A stretch of 64,000 nucleotides of DNA from Onchocerca lupi. Taxonomy: Eukaryota > Nematoda > Chromadorea > Rhabditida > Onchocercidae. The DNA lies in NCBI GenBank assembly GCA_028564675.1, contig JAOVVO010000342.1:19282-83281 (forward strand), given 5' to 3'. Made by a program: the position numbers and the translations under genes. A model generated the notes under the pieces. It ran no database searches, was not told the DNA's origin, and was given only the letters and a program-made list of their open reading frames with translations. Below, in pieces: positions 1 to 13,026 of the stretch (its first letter is position 1; every line of letters starts with the position of its first letter).

Positions 1-885
1 TAGAATAAGATTTGGAAATAATAGACAATAAACCTCAGTTTAGCATTTCTCGAGACAAATTTCAAATTCTTGCAATTTAACTATTCTTCCCTCACTAGAG
101 CATCATTAATTTGTCATACATACCTTCTCCGCTACATATCACTTTAAACAATATCTACTTCAAAAGTTTCGAACCCTCTTTATTGTCTAAAATAGTTGTT
201 GTAGAATTCAGAATTGTCGGAGTGCAGTTGTTTTCTTTGTTAGAAATTCCTCAACTTGTTAAGAAAGATACCCTGAACTTCCAGAATTCTAAAGTCGGAA
301 ACATCCTGATCGCGAATGCATCTATTCCCGTGCCACACAGCGATATTATTTGAAGAAAGAGAAATTCACTTGCGTTCAAATCCAACATTTCCCTCTCGAC
401 CATTAAATTGACACGTTGTTGGTCCGTGGCCCGCAGTCTTATGTCTCGCTGTGTATCGATATGTTTCGATCGCTGGAAAAGTTAAGTCAAAAATCCACAT
501 TTCAACATTTTTTGAAGAGAAGTCAGAATTCTCCGCGCTTTTTATGGGTTTTAATTCGAATCTTTTTAAGGGTCTCTTCAAGGTCTTCCTTATCTGTGAT
601 TCAAAATCTCAACTTATTGATCTACTGAAGTTTTCCTCATCTTCCTTCCTTATCTGTGACTTTCCTCATCCATGACCTTTTCTCATCTGTGACTTTTCTT
701 GTGTATAATCTGAAGATATTCCCACAAATAAACTTGGAAAAAGCTCTGTCATCTATAATATGAAATATTTTTTCATATCTTTTGCATCTTTGTGATTAAC
801 TTATTCAGATATTGAGTTGCCAGCAAAACACAGCATGGAAACTGAACTCTACCTATTAACCTTCATATTTTTGTCCTCAGAAGTA
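1..885. other. Region upstream of the KDM1B-like gene; possible weak - strand exons
   Basis: No gene could be established here. On the - strand an open stretch of about 70 codons (roughly 366-590) and another of about 39 codons ending in a stop near 240 are richer in GC than their surroundings and could be terminal exons of a gene lying to the left. I recognise no domain, the acceptor sites are poor, and the two pieces cannot be joined with confidence. Positions 590-690 hold short direct repeats of a CTTATCTGTGAC-like motif. Near 871-880 there is a good pyrimidine-rich acceptor, treated separately. Confidence 0.3.
871..880 (+). promoter_or_regulatory. Probable spliced-leader trans-splice acceptor of the KDM1B-like gene
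   Basis: TTGTCCTCAG, preceded by further T residues, ends five bases before an ATG that opens a reading frame joining the following exons in phase. No upstream coding exon is needed, so this fits a nematode spliced-leader acceptor. It could instead be the acceptor of an intron in the 5' UTR; only cDNA would tell. Confidence 0.4.
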
Positions 886-3800
886 ATGACACGTGTTCTT
901 AAACGACGACAATGGGTAGGAGTCGAAGTATCAAAACATATCTTACGTCATTTGAAACTTCGATGATAGCATTCATTGTATTCTCTTTTCTTGTTGTATA
1001 AGATTGTTTGTTTTATAGAAATACAAGCAACATCAGCAATTGTTCGGTATGCGTTCATCAATAAGGTAAAAAAATTTTTTTTTGTATTTTTATTCAAAAA
1101 TCGTTTGAGCAAAATTCATTGTCTTCCAAATTCATCATTCAACATCTTTCTAATAGATTTGATGGCGTTTAAGCAATCAGGATAAAAATTAAATCATTGA
1201 TTTTCGGTTTTAAGAGGCTGTATTTAAGCATTCCTGTCAAGACGAGCGATAATTATCCCATCTGACAATTGAATAATATAAAAATAAAAATTTGCAAACT
1301 TCAATACGATTTATTTTAGTAGTAGTGGTACTCAAAAAGTGTCCACGATTTCTCCTTTAAATGATTCGATTCGTGACCAGAAAGATCAAAAAAGTGATAA
1401 TGCTGCGGAAAATGGTTTCGATACTGAATCTCCTAATAAGGTGGAAACCCATTTTTAAGCTATTTCTAAATCATATTAGACTTCTTCTTCGTTAGTAAAT
1501 TATTAATGCCATCATAGAAATATTGTAGGAAATAAACGGAAATCTATGTAATTGTATAATATAAATCTAGATCCTCCAATGTTATTTGGTGTAAAAGAAT
1601 GCTTTAGCTTATGGGAAAAAAAATTCGAAAACTAAGAGAGATAAAGTGTTTGTTTGCTTTATTTGAATTTAAAAAATACGCAGGAAGAAATGGAGATGGA
1701 AGATGAAGAAGGAAGTAATGATTCAAAGCGCGTACGTCATCACCGTGAATCAGCGGAAGTTGCTAGAAAGCGGTTAAAACTGGACCTAAAAAGTTCTGTT
1801 GATCGTGGAATTGTTGAGGTAAATTGTTTATTAGAGAAATAGAAAATACGTTTCTGTAGCTAACAAATGCACCTCTTTATTAGCTGCATTAAGTTTATGC
1901 AAACCACAACAAATCGGAACTTTTAATTTTAGAAAAATAATTTTGCTGAACTATTTGCAAATTATCTTTAAAATGCAATGAGGAATTCAACTTTACACTT
2001 TAACCATTATAAAGGTATGATGATTTAATATCACAATTTACCATGTTCCCATCAATTTACAGCTAAAATTTCACCACCAAGCAGAACTTCATAATTCTTA
2101 TTCATCAAATTTCATACTACTTGTCAAATTTTGATAAGTTTATTAAAGTTATAGCTTTTATTTTTATTTTAAAGAATGGTTCAGAATCGAATGAATCAAG
2201 AGAGGGTTCTTGTGAACGCAATGATTGTGGTCATTTGAAAAAATGTGCTTTAGATATTTCATCTATGTAAGCTAATTTCGTTTTATTTCATTTGAAATAA
2301 GTTCTCCATTCACAGAGCATCTCTGAGCATTTCATTAAGTTGTCGGTCTTCTTTGAGAGTTAAGAATATATATAATGATTGTGTTTAAATAAAGCCGTAT
2401 TTTCATTGTTACAATGAGAACAGTTTTAATTTCCCTTAAATTTTCAATGATTCCGAAGCAATGGATTCCCGGAAAAATTTCCCTTATGTTGAGTTTTAAA
2501 ATCAAATTATCAACTTATCAGAAGATATTTAACTGTACTAAGTTTTTCTTACAATTTTGACGTATTTCAGGTGTTATGGACGTGAAAATAGTGGAAGTAC
2601 ACATCCTACAGATGGAAATTACAGTTGCAAGACTTTCCATCACATTTCGAAGGGCGAGCATGTTTGTTGTGCTTGTTATGATGAAATATGGAAACCGTAA
2701 GTTCTAGTTTAAAACTGCTTCAGTTATACTGTCATAATTTAAATTGCTTCACACAAAACAGAATTTGTATAGAATGATTAATTGAAATAAATTTAGTGGT
2801 CGAACAGGTAGTGATCGTTTCCATGAATGGAAAGGAAGATGGGCTTCTGAAAGCCGCTGTACTCCATGTGTACGGCTTTATATTCAGGACCAATTACTGC
2901 CATTTTGGTTACAGTGCAAACTTTGCAAGAAGTTTAGGCAAGATCTTATAAGAATTTTTCAAAATTTATGCCACTATTTCATGCTATTCCAGGATATTCT
3001 GTCGAAAATAAATCTTTCTTTTTTTTTTTTTTTTTTTTTTTTTTTTGAACATATTGTAATTTGAAGAAGAAGAAAAACGATGAATTTTTATTGAAATAGT
3101 AATAGAATTAAGATCCAATTCCAAGTAAACTCAATCCAGCTAGAAATTCATATATTCACTAGAATTTTTTTAGACATTTGCCAGTTACTTTGAACAGTAT
3201 AAGTCGTGAAGATATCGAAAAATTTGTTTGTGGCAATCAAACTGAACTCGATAAAGATGGCAAAAACGACTTATGTGATGTTAAGGAGGAAGAGGTATTT
3301 TGACGACGTCTTTCGAATTTGTTTGGAGACTGGTGTATCCATTATCTTTCTAATTTGATGCCACGCGTTTAATAATTACTCTTTAACTTTTGAAGAAAAT
3401 TTAATTATTCATATATTAAATAAATTTTCAGTGTGTTCGTGAGGCTTCCGAGACGTTATGGATAAAGTCGGTCAGCATCCCCCCTTTATTGCATAATTCA
3501 CCTGCAGCTCCGTTTCTGCGACATGAATATTACTATGATGAAGTGGGAATTAGTCCCACTAATGAAATATTCGAGCTTGAAAGTGGTAATTCTTTTTCAT
3601 TTCACTTTTAATTTTAAGAAAAGATTCGTTAGAAAAAATAAAAAATGGATTTTGAGTGGTGGAATTTTTTCATTAGATGATCATTGAACTGTCATAAGAA
3701 AATGTTGAAGCTATTAGTTCCAGAAAATCATTTTTATGAAATTCTTGAAAAATCAATCGACAGTGGGGGATTAAAAGTTCTGTTCTTGTGTATAATTGAA

Positions 3801-6800
3801 AAAGGCTCTTTGTCTTGTTAAGATCTTATAATTGTCATTATTCTCGATATTATTTACTAATGTTATGCACAATTTTATAATTTGAGTTGCTAGAAACTTT
3901 AATATTTTAATACACTCTTTGCTATTATTTCATTATTTTATTGTTCTTAAAAACTCTTTGGTAACGATTTTTCATGATAAATTATGGTTTTCTTGAAATC
4001 TGTGATAAATTTATAATTGACTAGAAGGTGCAGTAAGAGGATTTATGCGCCCATTTAATATACCACATGAACAGTCGATGGCATTTTGTCTACGACCGGA
4101 TGTTATGGAATACGACGAATTACACAGCTTCCCAGAATATGCTACCGAACCAGTTGTTTATTTGGCTATGCGAAATCTCGTCATTGCTTTATGGAATCTC
4201 AATCCGTTTGTGAGTTTTATAAAGTATATTTTTTGAAAATTCAAAGAATCTTAACTCAAAGAATTCGAAGTGTTGTGACATATTAGAAATTGCACATATC
4301 ATTTCGGATATGCGTAATTTTATTGTTTGTATTAGATCCTCCAGTTTCACAAGTTGGGCTTTTTTTTCTAGCAATATTTAACTTTGGAGTGCTGTATTCC
4401 GCATGTAATTTGCCGCGGTCTTGCACGAGTTTGGTATATTAATGAGTTAAATCGAGTGATCAAATTCCTTACTCTCAAGTCTCTCATCAATTATGGTGTA
4501 TTAAATCTCCCAAAAACTTCAATGCTCACACCAAAATATAATGTAAGTTATTCAAAGTTTATCTCGCAAACAGTTAATATCATGGTTTGATTACAGTTTT
4601 GCTGTTAGGGCACAACATTATCAGTTCCAAATTTATGACAAGCAATCGAAGTTGCCATCATTAAGATATATTATTTTGAGATTTAAGTTAAAATTTTTTA
4701 GGACATGGAAGTAATTATTGTTGGAGCTGGAATTAGTGGTTTAACCGCAGCTCGACAACTTCGTTCATTTGGTGCTCGAGTTAAAGTTTTGGAAGCAAAG
4801 GGGAAATTAGGCGGGCGATTATTGGTCTGTTATTTTCATTCGTAGATAGCAAACCATAAATTCTAGTAGATTTCAGACAAATTTTGATAAGTTAGAGCAA
4901 TTAAAAACTGGACTGATTTCCTTTTACATTTAATCAGGCTTGCAAATTTCCAGTGATTCTTCCTCATTAAAAATAAGGTTTGAAGCTTACAAGCAAGATA
5001 TTATCTTTTAAAATTTTTTGTGATATCCTTACCAAAAGTAAATTTTATTGAACGATATGATTGCAACTTCATGAGCTTTTTTAGAGGGACTATATAAGAA
5101 TTTATTGGAATTGATTTCATTTATTGTGTGAATGAAGAAACAGTTTTGTGAATTCATAATGAAAACTTTACTGTTTTTTTTTGATTATATCTATTGAACT
5201 TGTCTATTTCTGCTTCCCAGCTTTTTAATTTTTAACTTTTCACATTCTCTATCACAATTTTTAAATGGAATAGAAAGAATGACTTCAGGATGATTGGTCG
5301 TTAGGCGTTGCTGTTGGCAGTGGTGCGCAGCTTATCACTGGAATTATTAACAATCCAATTGTCTTAATGTGCGAACAGGTCTGTTTGTTTTCTTATTTTT
5401 TTATGAATTTAGATTTTATTTATATTTCATGAAACTGTTTTTTTAATTATCACTATTTTTAAAGTTTTATTATTTATTCATCTATTATTATTTTTGGAAG
5501 TATTAGACGACTCTAAAAATTCTAATAAAACCATATCTTTTTTGGAATTTCCTGAAAAAAGTTTTCCTTTGGACGAGATTTTCAAGAAACTTCATCACAA
5601 TTTCTTTTGCATGCTCAGCTACCTATTTTTTACTTTTATTCCTTTCGAAAAGCATATTCCATTGCTTAACTTTACAGTAAGGAGTTATATTTCTTCTGAA
5701 AACGAAAAAAGTAAATGAAGTTGAATATTGATGGAAAATTGTAATAAAAAGTGTGCAATTATAGCCAGTGAATGCAAAAATTTGATTTTACATTAAAATT
5801 GCAGATAGGTGTTGTTTATCGCGCAGTAAAAGACGAATGTCCGCTGTTAGATGCAGGAACTGGGAAACGAGCATCGAGCATTTGTGATCGAGTTGTTGAT
5901 GAACATTTTAATTGTTTACTGGATTGTTTGGCCGATTGGAAGCAGAATGTAAAAGTTGGTGATGAAAGTCTATATGGTAATTTTTTATGCTGTGCTTATC
6001 TTGAAGATTCAAATTAAGTAACATTTGGATATTGTTTGCATAAATTGATTAGTTTTAAATCGATGCCATTATTTTGCAAGAAAGGTTTGAATTCCAACAA
6101 ATTCACGTTTTATATTTTTGGAAACTTAATTGGAGGCCTTTGTACTATCCTTCTGCGGATTTTTTATATTATATCACATTAAAAATAGCTTGCTCTAGAA
6201 ACTAAAACATTCCTTGTATGCATTGTTTCAATATTTTTTATGCATCTGTGGAATGAAATCCATTTTTCTTATAATATCCCAAATCTATTTCAGATCGTAT
6301 AATGGGCTTACACAGTGCATTCCTAAAAACGACGGGATTGAAATGGACTGAGGTTGATGCATTTCTAACTTTTTTTTTTGACTTTACTATTGTTTTTCCT
6401 TTATTCATCTCATTTTAATTCAAGTTTTTCTTACGCAATAAAAGAGTAGAAATAAGACTTTAAATTGATCCGTCTTCTATGGATTTATTCAGTTTTGAAT
6501 AGAATTTCTCATGCCATTTAGAAAATACTGCTCTTCGTTATTATTTGTTTTGCTTTTGCCAGTTTTTTTTTTTTTTTTTTTTTTCAGTTTCTATTTTCTC
6601 AAAACATGTAAAGATTTCTAGTTAAAATCCATTATCACATTTTGGTCTTGTCAGATTTAATTATTTCAAACCATTTTCACAAGTTATACAATTTAAACTA
6701 TTTCCAGTTTTGTGTATCTCAGTTTTAAGCAGTTACGAATTACAGTATTTTTAAAATTTACAACACATGACACATTGACAAATAAAGTAGTGATTGCAAT

Positions 6801-9800
6801 TCGAAACTCTTAAACCAATAAAAATTCATTAGAGAGTGGAGGAGTTATACCCAGCCATAGCTCAGTTGGTAGAGCGGAGGACTGTAGAGTGCAACGTAGT
6901 GATCCTTAGGTCGCTGGTTCGAATCCGGCTGGCTGGAAGTCTGGCTTTTGCGGCGATCACTTTTGAATGAGTGCATTTGTTTCGGCTTAACGTAGATGCG
7001 TATTTGTTTATGTCTTAAGGAGATTTTGGAAATTAAGACTTGGTAAGGCATGAATCTAAGTTTGGATACGTCTTAAATGAGGATTTGAGACCGAATCTCT
7101 TTAATTTCATTTCTTTAGACTTATTTTTGTAGACTTAAGTTTTAATTAAAATTGGGTTGAAATAGAAAGATAAGAAAAAAAGCCACAGATCTGTGTTTAA
7201 CGTTCTAAATAAATCAGGAAGAGGAGCGTATGTTACAATGGCAGATAGGTAACGTGGAATTTTCATGTGGCTCAAAGTTAGATGGTGTTTCGGCTCGTAA
7301 CTGGGACCAAAATGAAGCAGTGGCACAGTTTGCTGGTGTTCACGCTTTGCTAACTGATGGTACTTCTGAACTAATGCGTCGATTGGCAGAGGGTACCGAT
7401 ATTCGATGTAATCATGAGGCTAGCTTTTCTTATTGCTTATCCATTTGAAGTTATTGGTCTATTGTTAAAATCGGTGAAGTTTGTAAGCAAATTCATGTTT
7501 ATAAATTATAAAATGAGGTGCAAAAAAAAAACAGGATACTTCAGTGAGACATCTGATAAAAGTTTAATATAGTATGTGTATTCATCTTTCTCATTAATTT
7601 CCAATTTCTTGACAATTTAAGTAGTTGGAAAGTTATATACTTTTCGGAAAACAGTGCTAAATTTTTAAAAATTATTTAAAATCTGTTCAGGTATCGAGGA
7701 TTGAATGGTTGGGGCGGAAGAAAATTCTCATTAAATGCAGTAACGGAAGGAAATACTCATGCGATAAGGTTTCTTCAAGTTTTTATTTCATTTTTGAATT
7801 TTTTTTCTATTCTTCAAGATTTAATTTCATTTCACATTCGATAAAATGTAATTTCTCAAAGCTTTTTTTGCGATTTTAATAATGCGAAGATGTGGATCCA
7901 CTTGACCCTTTTCTCATGATTTAAATGCATTCTTGCTATGTTTTGATTTGCTGGGGAAAATTAGGCATTTTTTTTTTTTTACACTAGGAAAAAAACCGAT
8001 TTTCTATTATATTTCTATAATTCCGCAGCGCCTATAATTGCCTAATTTCAGCGCCTAATTTCTATAATTCCCATACTGAATTGCTTCATTCTTCACTTAG
8101 CACTGTTAGTGATAAAATTAAACATGAGAACAATGATTTATTAAAGCTGTTTCTTCAATTGAGGTTTTGGTCACCACTCCATTGGCTGTATTGCAAAAAG
8201 AATTGATCACATTTGTTCCTGCTTTGCCGCCAACAAAAACAGTAGCTCTAAAGAATTTGGGCGCTGGCCTAATAGAAAAGGTTTGAGTTATTCTTAAAAC
8301 TGAAAAAAAGAAGAGATTTTAAAAATAAAAAGACCAGAAATTGAATGTTCTTATCTCAGATATAGCTTGTATAGTTGCTGACTTTCTAGATCCGTTTTAA
8401 TTTAATCATGTAAAAACACTTTGATGCATTTTGGATCATGAAATAAGTCTTTTTTTTTATATCATACTCTCTCATTTCTTATCAAATAGCTATTTGTTTC
8501 TATGATAATGTAAATTTAAATACTTTTAAATTTCGGCATTAAATATTTGACCTGGTTTTCATTTTTAACCAACTATGTATCAATTTTTAGGTAGCCGTAA
8601 AATTTCCACGACGTTTCTGGTTGTCTATCCTTAAAAGTGATGGAACATTAGATTATTTTGGTCATGTACCGAAAAATGCTGATGAAAGAGGACTTTTCAA
8701 TATGTTTTATGATTTTTCAACTCGTGTAAATATTATTTATTAATTTCCCAGTTTGTTATAAATGTCTTTTTAATTTATCCTTACACTATTTTCCTTTAAA
8801 GTTTACCGTTTCACAAATTAGCAATTATTAATGAAGAGCGCCCAACCATTATCAAGTTGTGAATTAAACCGAAATTCTGGTCTGAAATTTGCTTCTTGAA
8901 TTTATAACTGAAGTCACTTGGACATTTGAATAGAATATATAGACGACAGAATATATATATTTATATACGATAGAATGTTGATGAATACAAAATGACATAT
9001 AGTATAAATGATTTCTGAAATGTATTTTAGCATATCTGGTTAGAAAAGCATTAGGAAGAATTGTAGACTTATAACTCTTTTTTAGGGAAGTAAAAACCAT
9101 CATTATGTTCTGATGTCTTATGTTTGTGGTGACTCAGTGAATCTAGTAAATGAAAAAAGTGATGTGGAAGTGGTGGACATTTTTGTGGATACTCTTCGCG
9201 ATATGTTTCCACAAGAGGTTTAGTTTTTTTATTCAGTAAAGATCACTAGAGCTTCCTCTAATTTTCTGTAAATTTAAATCAGTTCTTTGAAATTTTCGAA
9301 TTTCAATTCTCAAGTGATATACACAAGTGAATATTTCCTTCAAACTTTATTCATCATACAAGTAGGATGAAGAATACGAGTTTATGAGATAGGAAAATAA
9401 TGCTCATTATTTATTTTGTTTTGTTGAATAATATGCTTATTCACATGACAAATGTCATTTGTTGAAATTGTGTAGTTGTGAATTTTTAGAATATCCCGGA
9501 TCCAGAAGGTTATGTTGTAACACATTGGGGCCGGGATCGTCATATCGGTATGTCATATACTTATGTTCGAGTGGGTGGTAGTGGCGATGATTATGATAGG
9601 CTGGCAGAAGATATCGATGGAAAACTATTCTTCGCGGGAGAAGTATGTCATTTTAGTTGTTTTTTTAATAAATTATACGAAGAAAATTAAGTTATTCCTC
9701 GTAAATTATGTACTTTTTTTGCTAATACGGGACAAATATTTAGAGAATGCATAACAATTAAGGTTCTGATCTTTCAATTTCTTTTTCATCCGCATTGCTT

Positions 9801-10025
9801 TACTGCAACTATTTCTGCCAACTATTATCGAAATATGTTCTCTTCTTGTACAAATTCAACCATATTTGGTCTTTTTTTTCTTTTTTTTTTTGCGCCATTT
9901 GATTTAAATACAATTTACAGGGAACGAATCGTTTTTTTCCACAAACGATGACTGGTGCTTGCGTGAGCGGTTTACGTGAAGCAGGAAAGATTGCAAATAG
10001 TTGGCTGAAGCGAACATCGAATTAA
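886..10025 (+). CDS. KDM1B: LSD2/KDM1B-type flavin-dependent histone lysine demethylase
   Basis: FAD-dependent amine oxidase of the LSD2 type, expected to remove mono- and dimethyl groups from histone H3K4 in the nucleus. I assembled 22 exons (886-915, 1037-1065, 1320-1440, 1684-1818, 2175-2266, 2571-2696, 2797-2937, 3174-3294, 3432-3585, 4025-4209, 4372-4542, 4702-4824, 5289-5378, 5805-5976, 6294-6352, 7218-7418, 7691-7768, 8164-8280, 8591-8725, 9086-9217, 9490-9642, 9921-10025); phases agree and give 889 residues. In order: an acidic/basic N-terminal segment; a Cys/His-rich zinc finger (about 115-175) with GEHVCCACYDE; a CW-like zinc finger (W..C..C, about 215-260); a SWIRM domain (about 316-434); a Rossmann FAD motif GAGISG (about 441-446); the tower-less catalytic domain; the conserved flavin-site lysine in GAGLIEK (residue 715); and a C-terminal FAD motif FAGEGTNRFFPQT. 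Presence of both zinc fingers and absence of a tower separate it from LSD1. Two introns appear to use GC donors. The first two tiny exons are the least certain. Confidence 0.93.
6851..6937 (+). tRNA. tRNA-Tyr (anticodon GTA) with a 14-nt intron
   Basis: The sequence folds as a tRNA: acceptor arms CCAGCCA and TGGCTGG pair perfectly, the D arm is GCTC/GAGC, the anticodon loop is CTGTAGA with GTA, and the T arm is GCTGG-TTCGAAT-CCGGC. A 14-nt insertion (AGTGCAACGTAGTG) sits one base 3' of the anticodon, the canonical nuclear tRNA intron position and usual for eukaryotic tRNA-Tyr. The discriminator is A. It lies inside the intron between exons 15 and 16 (6353-7217) of the KDM1B-like gene, on the same strand, with internal pol III promoter boxes as in any tRNA. 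Confidence 0.95.
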
Positions 10026-13000
10026 TTTTTGAATATGAATATGAAATATCTATAGAATTTAGAGCAGAGGATGGATGAAGGGTTTGAAGTTAAAGATAAT
10101 CTGTTACTTACATATATATAAAATATATAGTAACATATATATTTATATATAAATAAATATATATTTATATTTATTTTATTCATGTGAATCAACTGTTGAA
10201 AAGATGGAATTGAAATCAGAAAAAATTGTATGCCTTTTTTGACATGTTTTGAACACAAATCAAAATATTATTATGAATACTTATACTGACATGTTTAGCA
10301 AATTGTAAAGTAAATTACCGGATGAAAAATTTAAAAAGATACATGGAGCAGTTTGATAGGTTTTCATTTTCCTCTTTCTCATTGAAACAATATATTATTT
10401 AAGCACTTTGTTATTTCATTTGGATTTTAAATTATTTCTTGAATCCTTTTTGTGAATTAGTATTTCTTCGGATCTCCGTTGCATTTTCTTTTATTTTTCA
10501 TTTTTAGAAGCGGTTTTGAAAACTTGATTTGTGCCATCCCGAAATTATTTAGGAAGTTTACAAATGCATATTTAGTTAAATATCAGTTCTATGATATTTA
10601 ATCATCTGGATAATCTACATTGCTTATTGTTTGAAATAATGTTTGATGAGAAAAATAAATGTTAGGATATTTATAATTAGCCTTTAATTTTGAAGTGGAA
10701 AAATCTTGAATTAGAATTTATTGTCGTTGCATTAATCAGTCGTGAAGTCCGGATTTGTATTTTGGACATCCTTTTGTTAATTTTCTTATTTTGTGTGCAA
10801 GAAATCACATTTATTAGTTAGTTACTGATAAAACAAAAAATAGGTATGTGTAAATTCGTTCTATGGTTCTATGGTACGAAATTTATCTTAATTACCTCAT
10901 TGTCTTTTTATATATTTTTTTAATTTCATCAGCCGAATATCTCGGTGCTTTCATTGCTGGGCTTTCAATGTTGCTAAGATACGGACATCTTGATTATAAT
11001 CATTCGAAGCCAGTCTTTTCCAGTTTTTCAGTCTTATTGTATTATTTCATTTCAGAATATATATATTTCATTATTTGGTAATATTTCGTATTAATTTTCT
11101 ACAACACTATTTATAGTCAATTTCCAGCGTTTTTTGAAAATATTTCTTCAACTGTTCAAAAAACAACTGTTATGATTAAGAAATTGAGATTGTAGAATGT
11201 AGCCGTACTGAAAGAAGTTCTTGAATTTGCTAAATTCGAGAAACTGAAATTTCATTATATAAAGAAAGGGAGGGAAAAAGAGTTGGAACGATGGAAAATC
11301 CTTGGCAACATTATTCAGAGCCATATTTTATTAGATTACCGACATCTTTATTATTTTTCATGTTTCATGGGACTTGGGCAAACAAATTTTTTTAGACTTT
11401 TAAAAAATCTTCATAATCTTTTCAGAACTGAATTCGAAGTTTTTTAATTTTTAAAATTTGAGTCTTTTCAAATTTGTATTTTTTTAAATTTCCAGTTAAT
11501 TTTGTTGCTTGTGAATATTTCGAAATTGAATCTCTTCATAGTTTGAAGAATTTTTGCAAAATTTACTATTTGTTGCGCAAACAGTTCATTTCCCCATTTA
11601 ACTTAAATACGTTTTATGTAAAATTTATGCAGATATGTTAGGATATCGTTCCGTTCCTTTTTTATCTGACCGCATATTTCAGTTTTACAATGATTGCAAA
11701 GATCAATATTGATCTGCGGACAAATATCTTCAACATTATAAGAAAATTTAACAAATCATCTCAGTTTTCAGTTTTCGTATGTGTTTTCTTTAAATTCTCA
11801 GAAATTGTAGGGTGTGGAGTTTAGCTTTTCAGAAAAACTTAGTTCCTTCGGTTAATTACAGTCATTCACAAATTATTATAAAGATGATTTCTTGATCATA
11901 GGATGATTCTGTTCAGTTCTTATGTCTTATTTCACTAAAAGACTTCCTTACATATTGAGTAAAGCCTTTATATATGTATTTTTTTATATTTTTGATCGTG
12001 AAATTTGTACTACTCTAACGATTTTTGAAAGAAACTTGAAATTCCGGTACTGTTAATAAGAAACAGAATTGTGATAGTTTTCAATAACTTTTTGTAATCA
12101 CTTTTGATACACTGCACTGATTCTTCACACAACTGATGCATTTTTAACGTTTCTTGCGTGAGTGAAGATGTAACTCTGTGAATTTGCTGTTAATTTGCAC
12201 TAAAGTTCGCGAAATTTTGCTCTACTTTCAGCGACAAATGTTGCCAAAAAAGAATTTGATTTCTAACCGATTTTTGAAGGATAGTTGTTACGTGATTTTC
12301 ACCAAAAATTCTGATTCTTAATCGCATTGCGAAATCTCACAGTGCGCAAAAATATCATGGTAATGCGCATTTTCGGTGATAATGCACGTTTCCGATATTC
12401 ATTGTAAAGATCATTCCGATGTGGGGCTTAAACACATAGATGTCACAATAGACAATAGTAACGTGAATGTGCATTGCAATGAAAAATGAATGATCAATAA
12501 ATAAGCAGCACCAATTGGACAGTAATAATTATTGCACAATTGACTAAATTTCGAGTTTCTGCATCGATTCCATTTCCATATATTTTGATGCAGGAGTGCA
12601 CATGTGACTTTTGGGTATGATTCTAGGATAAAGGTCGTCATGATTCGTTTTCTATTTTCCTTGGTGGATTTTAAGTTAAATTGTCAAGAACAGCGGTAAT
12701 ATTTGTCGGTAATAACTCGCCATGCTATTTGCATGGAAATGATCGTCTTTCTGATTTATGATCATTTGATTTGTGATCCGATCAGCAATTATCACCTCAT
12801 CATTGAAAATTATTCATAGTTATGTACTATAAAGTACACGTGTGAATTAGTTGCTGCTGACATTGCCTTAAAAATTATAATTATCCTATCTTCTGAATTA
12901 TTATCCTAGCTTTTCTATTAATCATATAAAGTTGTAGACATATCTGCGATCCATGTTATTTTTATTCATATATTCATCTGGACGTGAGTCTGGAATCTCT

Positions 13001-13026
13001 GGAATATTTCAGGATTTAATATAATA
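10026..13026. other. Gene-free interval between the KDM1B-like gene and MTFP1
   Basis: Three kilobases without a supportable gene. The first few hundred bases should be the 3' UTR of the demethylase, with A/T runs around 10100-10170 and several AATAAA-like hexamers. A short open stretch near 10920-11080 on the + strand has no recognised domain and no good splice partners. Just before MTFP1 a T-rich AG at 13011-13012 could be a trans-splice or 5' UTR acceptor. Confidence 0.6.

Noticed and set aside
366..581. Open stretch on the - strand at the left edge, possible end of another gene
   Set aside because: No ATG, no recognisable domain, poor acceptors, and the neighbouring piece cannot be joined in phase; mentioned only as a weak possibility.
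10863..11081. 72-codon + strand open frame after the demethylase gene
   Set aside because: Hydrophobic AT-biased translation, no splice partners or domain; likely chance.
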